NCBI GenBank assembly: GCA_030583885.1
Contig: CP129480.1
Coordinates: forward strand, 3,474,714 to 3,538,713
Reading direction: 5' to 3'
DNA: 64,000 bases
Source of the DNA: Anaerolineales bacterium
GTDB lineage: Bacteria; Chloroflexota; Anaerolineae; Anaerolineales; Villigracilaceae
Shown here: piece by piece, positions 1-7,675 of the stretch
Layout of the letters: each line of letters begins with the position of its first letter
Position numbering within the stretch: the first letter of the stretch is position 1
Translations under genes and position numbers: made by a program
Notes under the pieces: model-generated
Seen by the model: the letters and a program-made list of their open reading frames with translations, nothing else
What the model was told of the DNA's origin: nothing
Database searches by the model: none

Positions 1-1
1 C

Positions 2-970
2 CTGATCGCCCTCGTTGGAGTGCTTCTCCTGCCGCGCAGCGGGGAATTTTACACTCGCCTGTACTTCTCCGGCACCGGCCAGGAGACCGTGATCTCCGAA
101 TCCGGGGACAGCGTGCTCGTCTTGACCTATGAACCTGGCAGCAGCCGGCAAACAGGTCTGTTCTGGATCGGCGGCGAGGTCAACAGCTTCTTCCCGCCGA
201 AGGGGATTTATGAAGGCAGGGCGCTTGCCTGCGCAGGCACATCCAAACCTGAGCGCATCCTGATCATCGGTTTCGGCGGCGGATATTCCGCGCTGTTCTA
301 CACCGCCCTTCCCGACGTAAAGGAGATCGTCATCGTGGAACTGCTGGGGGATATCGAGCCCTTCCTGTACGGCAATCTTGAATCCGCGCGCCGTACGCTG
401 GATGACCCGCGCATCACCTATATCGTGGACGATGGACGCCGCTATTTGAATGCGTACCCGGACGAAAAATTCGACCTGATTTCGATAGACCCCCTGCGCG
501 AACACACGGCGGGGCATAATAATTTGTATTCCGAGGAGGCGCTGCGCATCTACCAGAACCACCTGACATCGAACGGCATCCTGTGCGCGTGGATGCAGGA
601 AAAGCATATCGTCCCTCACACCACGGCGACGGTCTTTCCATTTGTGGACCAGTTCCGATCCGAGTTCATGATCGCCGGCAACAACCCGATCGTCTATCAC
701 GCCGGCTATATGGAACAGGCCGCGGAAAGCTACAAGGTGCTGACCGGGGAACTCTACGGTCCGGGCGGGGGGATCACCCTGTCCATTGATTCCACCCTGG
801 ATACCTTCCTGCGCAGCCGCGAGCAAATCCTAGAGGATGAAAAGGGAATGCCCATCCTCAGGGACCTGCACCCGCGGCTGGAATATTATTTCCTTGTGAA
901 GCCGGTCCCGCAAAATATACCAACAAACCCTGATCAGGTCGAAAATTTCAAGAACAGAATTCAGAGATAG
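2..970 (+). CDS. Spermidine-synthase-like methyltransferase domain, C-terminal part (5'-truncated by window edge)
   Basis: The frame is open to the left edge, so the gene begins outside the window and only its end is seen. A class I SAM-dependent methyltransferase/aminopropyltransferase fold is visible: the glycine loop GFGGGYSA, the acidic end of strand 2 (VIVELLGD), DDGRRYL, and DLISIDPL for strand 4. This pattern is that of spermidine-synthase-like domains fused to a membrane part. The full-length relative at 60762-62315 in this window has that layout, which supports the call. The substrate is unknown, and true spermidine synthesis is not shown. Confidence 0.75.
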   Translation: MIALVGVLLLPRSGEFYTRLYFSGTGQETVISESGDSVLVLTYEPGSSRQTGLFWIGGEVNSFFPPKGIYEGRALACAGTSKPERILIIGFGGGYSALFYTALPDVKEIVIVELLGDIEPFLYGNLESARRTLDDPRITYIVDDGRRYLNAYPDEKFDLISIDPLREHTAGHNNLYSEEALRIYQNHLTSNGILCAWMQEKHIVPHTTATVFPFVDQFRSEFMIAGNNPIVYHAGYMEQAAESYKVLTGELYGPGGGITLSIDSTLDTFLRSREQILEDEKGMPILRDLHPRLEYYFLVKPVPQNIPTNPDQVENFKNRIQR

Positions 971-1035
971 TGTCTTTGAGCAACAACATTCACAGCTCGT
1001 GGTTTTATTCCCGATGAATCTTGTCCACTTTGGAT

Positions 1036-1048
1036 TACAATCACAACA
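1036..1048 (+). promoter_or_regulatory. Probable -10 box of the Crp/Fnr gene, leaderless
   Basis: TACAAT at 1036-1041 lies six bases before the ATG at 1048, so transcription would begin at or next to the start codon. No Shine-Dalgarno sequence is seen. The -35 element is not clear. Confidence 0.45.
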
Positions 1049-1749
1049 TGGATCAAGAGACACAAAAAATCATCCGCGAATCGGTTCTGTTTCAGGATGT
1101 CAGCCCACAGGGGTTTGAACAAGTATTGGAAAACGGAATCCTGCGCTCGGTGGAGGGAGGCGGGTTCTTCTTCATGCAGGGCGACCCAGCCGCCCATGCC
1201 TATGTGTTGGTGAGCGGACGCGTCAAGATGGTCCAGATCGCTCCCAACGGACAGCAGATCATATTGCGCATCATGCCCCCTGGTCAGACGTTCGGGGGAA
1301 TCGCGATCCTGAAACCGCATGCGGGCTACCCAGCCACATCCCATGCAGAGGAGGACAGCACCGCAATGGCATGGGACACGGCACATTTGCGCGAACTGGC
1401 AAAGACCGAACCATCTATCGCCATGAATGCGATGCAATTGATGCACGGATATATCACCGAATTACAGGAACGCCAGCAGGCCCTGGTGACCGGGCGGGTG
1501 GAGCAACGTATCGCACGCATCCTGCTTAAGCTGGCAGCCGACTCTGGAAAAAAGGTCGAGGAGGGAGTCTTGATCGACATGCCGCTCACGCGGCAGGATG
1601 TGGCAGAGATGAGCGGGACGACGCTGTTCACGGTCAGCCGCACGATGAGCGAGTGGGAACGCAATGGCTTGCTCAAAATTGGTCGGGAGCAGGTCATCAT
1701 CCGTGAACCGCATGGGCTGGTGAAAATCGCGGACGATCTGGCGAAATAG
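1048..1749 (+). CDS. Crp/Fnr family transcriptional regulator
   Basis: 233 residues. An N-terminal cyclic-nucleotide-binding-type beta barrel (about residues 10-120, with GFFFMQGDPA and a PPGQTFGG-like turn) is followed by a long helix and a C-terminal winged helix, with recognition helix MTRQD-type motif LTRQDVAEMSGTTLFTVSR. No N-terminal cysteine cluster of the Fnr kind is present, so it is not a 4Fe-4S sensor. It lies upstream of nirK in the same direction and is separated from it by a terminator. Regulators of this family often control denitrification genes (DNR/NnrR), so control of nirK is plausible but inferred. The ATG at 1048 is preferred over a TTG at 1021 because of the -10 box just before it. 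Confidence 0.88.
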   Translation: MDQETQKIIRESVLFQDVSPQGFEQVLENGILRSVEGGGFFFMQGDPAAHAYVLVSGRVKMVQIAPNGQQIILRIMPPGQTFGGIAILKPHAGYPATSHAEEDSTAMAWDTAHLRELAKTEPSIAMNAMQLMHGYITELQERQQALVTGRVEQRIARILLKLAADSGKKVEEGVLIDMPLTRQDVAEMSGTTLFTVSRTMSEWERNGLLKIGREQVIIREPHGLVKIADDLAK

Positions 1750-1819
1750 CAGGAGATTCCTCGTTCCCTGCAGTCACTCACATCGTCCCGATGTTCTTCG
1801 GGAGTATGACAATTATCTG

Positions 1820-1846
1820 AACGGCGGGAAATATCCCGCCGTTTTC
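1820..1846 (+). terminator. Rho-independent terminator after the Crp/Fnr gene
   Basis: Ten-base arms AACGGCGGGA (1820-1829) and TCCCGCCGTT (1834-1843) close a four-base loop and are followed by a short T run. Confidence 0.8.
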
Positions 1847-1890
1847 TATTTGCGCCAGCGCAAAGACAGCCGCGGGCATACCGTGTACTA

Positions 1891-1917
1891 TTGGGATAAA
1901 TCAGCGGCGCTTTATCC
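1891..1917 (+). promoter_or_regulatory. Candidate operator upstream of nirK
   Basis: TTGGGATAAATCAG at 1891-1904 matches 7 of the 10 fixed bases of the FNR/DNR box TTGAT-N4-ATCAA. It overlaps an exact inverted repeat, GGATAAA (1894-1900) and TTTATCC (1911-1917). Both lie about 40-65 bases before the nirK start, which has AAGGAG at about 1943-1948. Binding by the upstream Crp/Fnr protein is an inference. Confidence 0.35.
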
Positions 1918-1956
1918 GAATTTAGCCGTATTTATAAAAAACCAAGGAGAATATCC

Positions 1957-3744
1957 ATGAAAGCCTTAAAATCACTTTCCATTGCAGTCCTGATCCTCGC
2001 TGTTCTGGCTGCCTGCATCCCGTCATCGGAGGTCCCCGTAAACACCGAATACGTGCTGACCACGGAACTGCGCGACGGTGAATTTGTCTATGTCGGCGTG
2101 AACGGTGATATCAACGGAGTGGTCAACCCCGTTCTGCGTGCCAGACAAGGCGAGCGCATCACCATCATGCTGGTCAACAGCGGCTGGGGGACCCACGACA
2201 TCGTCTTCCCTGACTTGAGGGTCAGTTCCAGCAAGGTCTCAAAGCAAGGCGAGACCACCTCTGTCACGTTCACCGTCCCTGCAAAGGATGTTGCGCTGGA
2301 ATATCATGACTCGCGCCACAAGAAACTTGGAATGAATGGCGTCCTGCTGGTGGGCGATGCTTCGGCGTCTGTAACCGCCAACGTCCAAGCCACGGGTGTG
2401 GTCGCGGAATACACACTTGAAAGCAATCTGGCGGACGGCAAAATGGTATTCGTCGGCAAGGGCGGCGAAATTGACGGACAGGTCAATCCCGACTTGAAAG
2501 CCGGTCTCGGCGATACCGTCAAAATCCACCTGATCAGCGGCGAAGGCGCGATGCACAACTTCTACCTTGACGAACTCAACGTCAAATCGAAGGACTTCAT
2601 GGGAGGCGACAGCATCACCGTGGAATTTATCGCCAGCGAGGAAGGCACATTCGATTACTACTGCGCCGTTCCCGGCCACATCCAGGCAGGCATGGTTGGA
2701 AAATTCATCGTCGGTTCAGGTATATCCATCGCACAACCCTCAAGCGGTGGTGGGTACGCCAGCCTCAGCCCGCAGACGGTAACCGTCAGCGCCGGTCCAG
2801 CCGATGCAAATGCCGTGGACATCGTCCGCGACCCGAGCGACATCCCCGCCCCCATCGGGAATCGCGCTCCTGAAAAAGTGATCGTCGAACTGGAAACCGT
2901 GGAAGTGGTCGGTAACCTTGCGGACGGCACCACCTTCAATTACTGGACCTTCAACGGCACGGTCCCCGGTCCGTTCCTGCGCGTGCGCGTGGGCGACACG
3001 GTGGAAGTGCACCTCAAGAACCTGCCCGACAGCATGATGGCGCACTCGGTTGACTTCCACGCAACCACGGGTCCCGGCGGAGGCGCAGTCGCCACCCAGA
3101 CCATGCCCGGCGGGGAAACCATGTTCACCTTCAAGGCGCTCAACCCCGGCTTGTACGTCTATCACTGCGCCACCCCGATGGTCGCGCACCACATTGCCAA
3201 CGGCATGTATGGCTTGATCCTGGTCGAACCCGAAGGCGGACTCGCTCCCGTTGACCGCGAGTTCTACGTGATGCAGGGCGAACTGTACACCGCCCAGCCC
3301 TTCGGCACCAGCGGCATGTTGACCGACGACATTGACAAACTGCTCAATGAAAACCCCGAATACTTCATCTTCAACGGTGCGTCCATGGGACTGACCAGCG
3401 AAGAGCACATGCTGCACGCCAACGTCGGTGAGACCGTGCGTATCTTCTTCGGCGTCGGCGGACCCAACTTCACATCGTCCTTCCACGTCATCGGCGAAAT
3501 TTTCGACCGCGTGTACGATCAGGCATCCCTGACTTCCAACCCGTTGACCGATGTGCAGACCACACTGGTCCCGCCCGGAGGCGCGACGATGGTCGAATTC
3601 AAACTCGAAGTACCCGGCCGCTACATTCTGGTTGACCATGCCCTCTCACGGCTCGAACGCGGCCTGGCTGGTTTCCTGATGGTCGAAGGCGATGACAACC
3701 CGGACATCTTCGAAGGCACCATCACCGAAGGCAGTGGACACTAA
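1957..3744 (+). CDS. nirK: Copper nitrite reductase (AniA-like NirK) lipoprotein with two extra N-terminal cupredoxin domains
   Basis: 595 residues. The enzyme reduces nitrite to nitric oxide outside the cytoplasmic membrane. A lipoprotein signal ends at LAAC (Cys20). Domain 1 (about 30-135) has His80, His121 and Met126 but Tyr116/His117 where the copper Cys should be. Domain 2 (about 150-255) has a full type 1 set: His200, Cys236, His241, Met246. Residues 305-580 form the two-domain NirK core: type 1 copper His363, Cys404, His412, Met417; type 2 copper His368, His403, His561; catalytic Asp366 and His510. The strings HIANGMYGLILVEP and SSFHVIGEIFD match Neisseria AniA as I recall it. The usual family length is about 340-390, so the extra domains are real additions, possibly built-in electron carriers. 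Confidence 0.93.
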   Translation: MKALKSLSIAVLILAVLAACIPSSEVPVNTEYVLTTELRDGEFVYVGVNGDINGVVNPVLRARQGERITIMLVNSGWGTHDIVFPDLRVSSSKVSKQGETTSVTFTVPAKDVALEYHDSRHKKLGMNGVLLVGDASASVTANVQATGVVAEYTLESNLADGKMVFVGKGGEIDGQVNPDLKAGLGDTVKIHLISGEGAMHNFYLDELNVKSKDFMGGDSITVEFIASEEGTFDYYCAVPGHIQAGMVGKFIVGSGISIAQPSSGGGYASLSPQTVTVSAGPADANAVDIVRDPSDIPAPIGNRAPEKVIVELETVEVVGNLADGTTFNYWTFNGTVPGPFLRVRVGDTVEVHLKNLPDSMMAHSVDFHATTGPGGGAVATQTMPGGETMFTFKALNPGLYVYHCATPMVAHHIANGMYGLILVEPEGGLAPVDREFYVMQGELYTAQPFGTSGMLTDDIDKLLNENPEYFIFNGASMGLTSEEHMLHANVGETVRIFFGVGGPNFTSSFHVIGEIFDRVYDQASLTSNPLTDVQTTLVPPGGATMVEFKLEVPGRYILVDHALSRLERGLAGFLMVEGDDNPDIFEGTITEGSGH

Positions 3745-3751
3745 TCCCGCC

Positions 3752-3976
3752 ATGGAACGCCCGCCTCTTTCTCCCTCGACGCTGGTCGCTGACCTGTTAG
3801 CCTACTCCCCGCTGACAGCGCGCGCCCTGCTCGACCTGCGGGTGGACTGCATCGGGTGTTCCATGAACAAGTTCTGCACGCTCGAAGAAATTTGCCGGCA
3901 CTATGGGCTTGAAATCGAGATGGTGGTGAAGAAATTAAGCAAGGGCGACCCGCCAAGCGGGAACCAGACGCCTTGA
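3752..3976 (+). CDS. Small DUF1858-domain protein (ScdA/Ric N-terminal-like)
   Basis: 74 residues from the ATG at 3752, eight bases after the nirK stop; a longer start at 3692 would overlap nirK. The core VDCIGCSMNKFCTLEEI carries Cys33, Cys36, Cys42 and Cys48 and fits the DUF1858 family, whose members resemble the N-terminus of the iron-cluster repair protein ScdA/Ric. The helix before it (LLAYSPLTARALLDLR) also fits. Its position in a two-gene unit with nirK suggests a role in nitric oxide stress or iron-cluster repair. That role is inferred from context only. Confidence 0.7.
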   Translation: MERPPLSPSTLVADLLAYSPLTARALLDLRVDCIGCSMNKFCTLEEICRHYGLEIEMVVKKLSKGDPPSGNQTP

Positions 3977-4007
3977 CCTTCTTTGAAGGGTCGCCCCTAC
4001 ACATAAT

Positions 4008-4052
4008 GCGAAACCAAAACAGCCGCGGAAAATGCGGCTGTTTTGGTTTCGC
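4008..4052 (+). terminator. Long perfect hairpin after nirK unit
   Basis: A perfect 19-base inverted repeat (4008-4026 and 4034-4052) encloses a seven-base loop. It lacks a strong T tail outside the arms but has T-rich bases inside the second arm, so it can act as a terminator or as a stabilising hairpin for the nirK mRNA. Confidence 0.6.
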
Positions 4053-4068
4053 AGGGCTATACCCAGCG

Positions 4069-4106
4069 CGGTCACAAATTCCGCTTGAAAGCGGAATTTG
4101 TGACCG
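4069..4106. repeat. Palindrome at the 5' side of the IS200-like transposase gene
   Basis: Arms of 17 bases (4069-4085 and 4090-4106) with a TGAA loop. Placed directly before the transposase promoter, it could be the left-end hairpin recognised by the Y1 transposase. Confidence 0.55.
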
Positions 4107-4126
4107 TGGGTATTATATAATTGCGT

Positions 4127-4537
4127 ATGCCGTATTGGAAGCTCTACTACCACTTCGTTTGGGGCACCAAGAACAGACTGCCTTTGATCACCCCCATTCT
4201 TGAGCCTGAGTTGTATCGCGCCATTGCCGCAAAAGCAAAGGACATGGGCGGGTTTGTCCATGGCCTTGGCGGTGTCGAAGACCATGTGCATCTCGCCGTG
4301 TCCATTCCGCCGAAACTCGCGCCTGCGAAATTCATCGGCGACGTAAAAGGGAATTCATCCCACTTCGTCAACCATGTCATCAAGCCTGATTTCGAGTTTT
4401 ACTGGCAGGATGAATATGGTGTCCTGTCTTTCGGAGAGAAAAACCTGCCTGCGGTGGTACGATATATCCATGACCAGAAAGGGCACCACGCGGACGGAAC
4501 GCTGATCGCAGCCATGGAGTGGATGGATGAATCGTAG
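4127..4537 (+). CDS. IS200-like / REP-associated Y1 transposase
   Basis: 136 residues. It has the Y1 HUH nuclease layout: YYHFVWGTKNR near the N-terminus, the metal-binding DHVHLAVSIPP at about residue 50, YWQDEYGVLSF, and the catalytic tyrosine in AVVRYIHDQKGHH. These enzymes cut and rejoin single-stranded DNA at hairpins. The ATG at 4127 follows TATAAT (4116-4121) by five bases. A palindrome lies just upstream and several lie just downstream (4550-4835), with no neighbouring tnpB. It may be a small IS200-type element or a RAYT acting on dispersed palindromes. Confidence 0.85.
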   Translation: MPYWKLYYHFVWGTKNRLPLITPILEPELYRAIAAKAKDMGGFVHGLGGVEDHVHLAVSIPPKLAPAKFIGDVKGNSSHFVNHVIKPDFEFYWQDEYGVLSFGEKNLPAVVRYIHDQKGHHADGTLIAAMEWMDES

Positions 4538-4608
4538 TTGCATGGTATGGTGTGCCCGCCCGGCGATAAACCGTCGGGCTACACCTACGAAGGCGGCTCA
4601 AGCCGCCT

Positions 4609-4660
4609 AGCCCGCTGAAACGGGCTTCGTACGAATAGCACGGTGGTTAATCACCGTGCG
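4609..4660. repeat. REP-like 52-bp unit, copy 1
   Basis: Two hairpins make up the unit: AGCCCG-CTGAAA-CGGGCT, then GCACGGTG-GTTAAT-CACCGTGC. It recurs at 4784-4835 with a single mismatch. Confidence 0.8.
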
Positions 4661-4783
4661 ATGACTATCGAAACAGGACAATGTCAAACCACACGACACC
4701 TCCGCCCGAACACATCCCGTCCACTGGACATTCACCGCGCCTCACCCCCACACGGACGTAAACGTCCCCGCTTACCCATACAA

Positions 4784-4835
4784 AGCCCGCTGAAGCGGGC
4801 TTCGTACGAATAGCACGGTGGTTAATCACCGTGCG
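4784..4835. repeat. REP-like 52-bp unit, copy 2
   Basis: Same orientation as copy 1, with one base changed in the first loop. It ends 46 bases before the helicase start. Confidence 0.8.
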
Positions 4836-4880
4836 GGTTCACAGGTACAATCAATTTGTTGGAACCTGACACCACCACAC

Positions 4881-7220
4881 ATGACACCTAATTTCACCCT
4901 CCGCCCCTCCCAAACCGACATCCTCCGCTATCGCGGGGGCAAACTCGGTATTTCCGCCGTGCCGGGTTCGGGGAAGACCTTCACCCTCTCCGCGCTGGCG
5001 GCGCAGATCATCACCGGCGGCATGATCGAACCCGACCAGGACGTGCTGATCGTCACGCTCGTCAACTCGGCAGTGGACAACTTCTCCGCGCGCATCGGCA
5101 GGATGGTCGAACAGCGCGGACTGATCCCCCACCTCGGCTATCGCGTGCGCACACTGCACGGGCTGGCGCATGACATCGTCCGTGAGAAGCCCGCCTTGGC
5201 GGGGCTGGAGGAACGCTTTCAGATCGTGGACGAACGCGAATCCGAATTCATCCGCAGGGAAGCCGCGAATGCATGGCTGGCGTCCTTCCAAAATCAACTC
5301 GACGAATATCTCAGCCCCGACCTCGACGACTCGAAACGCGACTGGGTGCGCCGCCAGCAGCTGCCCGACCTCGTCCACAGCCTCGCGCTGGCGTCCATTC
5401 GTTCGTGCAAAAATCTCACGCTCACACCTGAAGAACTGCGCCGCAAACTCGATTCAAGTCCCGCGCCTCTTCCCCTCGCGGAAATGGGCGCGTGGATCTA
5501 CGACAAATATCAGCAGGCATTGCGCTATCGCGGCGCAGTGGACTTCGACGACCTCATCGCGCTCGCGTATAAAATTTTGCAAATGGACCCCGATTACCTC
5601 GCACGCCTGCAATACCGCTTCCCCTACATCCTCGAAGATGAGGCGCAGGACTCGAGCGAAATTCAGGAGAACATTTTGCGCCTGCTTGCCACAAACTGGG
5701 TGCGCGTCGGCGACCCCAACCAGGCCATCTTCGAGACCTTCACCACCGCCAACCCAAAACTGCTCAAGAACTTCATCGCCAGCGAAGCGGATTCACGCAA
5801 TGAACTGCCCGTCAGCGGACGCTCGCAACAGGGGATCATCGATCTTGCGAATCATCTGATCGATTGGACGAACGCCTCCCACCCCGCCCGCGCCTGCCGC
5901 GATGCCCTGAGCATTCCCCACATCCAACCGACATCTCCCGACGATCCCCAGCCAAATCCGCCCGCCGGCCCCGAGGGAATCCGCCTGATTGACAAAAAGT
6001 TCACGCCCGAAGAGGAGATCGAAGCCGTCGTCAATTCGTTGAAGAAGTGGCTGCCAGATAATCAGAATGCCACCGCTGCGATCCTGGTCCCCCGCAACAC
6101 ACGCGGATTTGAAGTCATCGAGGCGTTGAAGAAGCACAAAATCGACTACGTGGACATCCTCGCCAGCACCAACAAGACGCGCGTCGCCGCGGGTGCAATT
6201 GCCAACGTCATCGCCTATCTGGCAGACCCCGCCTCGCCGAGGAAGTTATCTCTCGCCTATCAGGTCTGGAGACGGGATTGGCGTGACGATACGTCGTTGC
6301 GAGGAGGGTCGAGTAGCGAAGCGTATCGAGACCCGACGAAGCAATCCCCAACAGACGAGGGAGAGATTGCTTCGACGGAAGAGCATCGTCTCGCAATGAC
6401 AGAACGAAAAGCCCTCCTCGCCACGGCATCCACCTTGTTGCGCAAGGTCGGCGAAGCGGAAAAATTCGTAGCGCCGAGTCCAGATAATGACTGGTTGGCA
6501 ACTCTGAGTGAGTCCGAAGCGGACGCGCAAGCGGTCGTCAGCGAATTGAGCGAGTTCCGCGTAATCGTCAACCGTTGGCTGAATGCGGTCACGCTTCCCA
6601 TCGACCAGTTGATCCTGACCCTCGCGCAGGAACTGTTCACCGACGCGGCGGATTTGGCGCTGGCGCACAAACTCGCGCTCGTGCTGCGTCAAGCCGCGGA
6701 CGACCATCCCGACTGGCGCCTGCCCGAGCTGACCGCCGAACTCGGCGTCATCGCCCGCAACGAACGCCGCTTCATCGGCTTCTCGTCGGACGATTCGGGC
6801 TTCGACCCCGGCGCGCACAAGGGCAAGGTGGTGGTGACGACGATGCACAAAGCCAAGGGACTGGAATGGGACCGCGTGTACATGCTGAGCGTGAACAACT
6901 ATGACTTCCCGTCGCTCCAGCCGTATGACCGTTACATCTCGGAGAAGTGGTTTATTCGCAGCGGGTTAAATCTCGAAGCCGAGGCGCTGGCGCAGTTGAA
7001 GGCCTCGCTCTCGACGGGCGAATTTGACTGGTACGAGGAAGGCGCCGCCACACACGCCTCGCGCGAAGACTACTCGCGCGAACGCCTGCGCCTGCTGTAC
7101 GTCGGCATCACGCGCGCGAAGCGCGATTTGATCGTGACCTGGAATTCAGGCCGCAAGGGCGACGCGACGCCAAGTTTAGCGTTGAGTGAGTTGATGGGGT
7201 GGTGGGAATCAAAAAAGTAA
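4881..7220 (+). CDS. UvrD/PcrA-like superfamily 1 DNA helicase
   Basis: 779 residues from the ATG at 4881. Motifs appear in order: Q-like LRPSQTDILR, Walker A AVPGSGKTFT (about 27-36), motif II ILEDEAQDSSE (about residue 250), VGDPNQAIFETF (motif III), VVVTTMHKAKGLEWDRV (motif V, about 650) and RLRLLYVGITRAKRDL (motif VI, about 737). This set defines ATP-dependent 3'-5' helicases of the UvrD/Rep group. Residues about 471-507 (DNA 6293-6400) are low in family character and are encoded by a palindromic repeat that keeps the frame. It follows the REP-like cluster and may be transcribed alone. Repair versus defence roles cannot be told apart here. Confidence 0.88.
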   Translation: MTPNFTLRPSQTDILRYRGGKLGISAVPGSGKTFTLSALAAQIITGGMIEPDQDVLIVTLVNSAVDNFSARIGRMVEQRGLIPHLGYRVRTLHGLAHDIVREKPALAGLEERFQIVDERESEFIRREAANAWLASFQNQLDEYLSPDLDDSKRDWVRRQQLPDLVHSLALASIRSCKNLTLTPEELRRKLDSSPAPLPLAEMGAWIYDKYQQALRYRGAVDFDDLIALAYKILQMDPDYLARLQYRFPYILEDEAQDSSEIQENILRLLATNWVRVGDPNQAIFETFTTANPKLLKNFIASEADSRNELPVSGRSQQGIIDLANHLIDWTNASHPARACRDALSIPHIQPTSPDDPQPNPPAGPEGIRLIDKKFTPEEEIEAVVNSLKKWLPDNQNATAAILVPRNTRGFEVIEALKKHKIDYVDILASTNKTRVAAGAIANVIAYLADPASPRKLSLAYQVWRRDWRDDTSLRGGSSSEAYRDPTKQSPTDEGEIASTEEHRLAMTERKALLATASTLLRKVGEAEKFVAPSPDNDWLATLSESEADAQAVVSELSEFRVIVNRWLNAVTLPIDQLILTLAQELFTDAADLALAHKLALVLRQAADDHPDWRLPELTAELGVIARNERRFIGFSSDDSGFDPGAHKGKVVVTTMHKAKGLEWDRVYMLSVNNYDFPSLQPYDRYISEKWFIRSGLNLEAEALAQLKASLSTGEFDWYEEGAATHASREDYSRERLRLLYVGITRAKRDLIVTWNSGRKGDATPSLALSELMGWWESKK
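6293..6400. repeat. 108-bp palindromic repeat inserted in-frame within the helicase gene
   Basis: Outer arms GTCGTTGCGAG (6293-6303) and CTCGCAATGAC (6390-6400) and inner arms CGAAGCAATC (6337-6346) and GATTGCTTCG (6365-6374) make a nested palindrome. The length is a multiple of three and there is no stop in the helicase frame. An element with the same ends lies at 62323-62426. Confidence 0.7.
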
Positions 7221-7675
7221 AGCAATTTATGTTTATGATAAATAATATGATTTGAGGAAATATGGACATATTAAAGAATATCATTGAAAAAGTAAAAGCT
7301 TTACCAAAAGAGTTAATACCAGATGGGATTATGTCAGTTATTTTTCATATTGAAACTGCTGAAAAGCATTTGTTGCGTGGTAAATTAGAAAAAGACACCT
7401 TTCTTTTTACAGACGTGATTTATAGGACAAACCATGCTTTCGAGGGGATTCTCAAAGAAGCTTATAAAATACTTGAAAATAAGAACCCCGAAAAATTAAC
7501 CCCATTTGAGATTGAGGAATATCTATCAAAAAATAAGGTATTTAAAGAAAGAGTCATGGAGCTTTTTACTAACTACCGAGCAAGTTGGAGAAACCCGTCA
7601 ACGCACGATTACAACTTATTTTTCACTGAACAGGAGGCATTCCTTGCCATTATCTCCGTTTCTGCTTTTGTAAGT

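Larger units (their letters stand above)
4538..4880. repeat. Gene-free REP-like palindrome cluster
   Basis: The 343 bases hold no credible ORF. They contain short hairpins: CCCGCCCGGCG...CCGTCGGGC near 4550-4579, GGCGGCTCAAGCCGCC at 4592-4607, and two copies of a 52-base unit (4609-4660 and 4784-4835). The rest is unremarkable. Confidence 0.6.

Noticed and set aside
2740..3639. A 299-codon reverse-strand open frame inside nirK
   Set aside because: Shadow of nirK; Gly/Val/His-rich composition and no family signal.
4538..4835. A CRISPR array
   Set aside because: There are only two copies of a 52-base double hairpin, 175 bases apart start to start, with no regular spacers and no cas genes.
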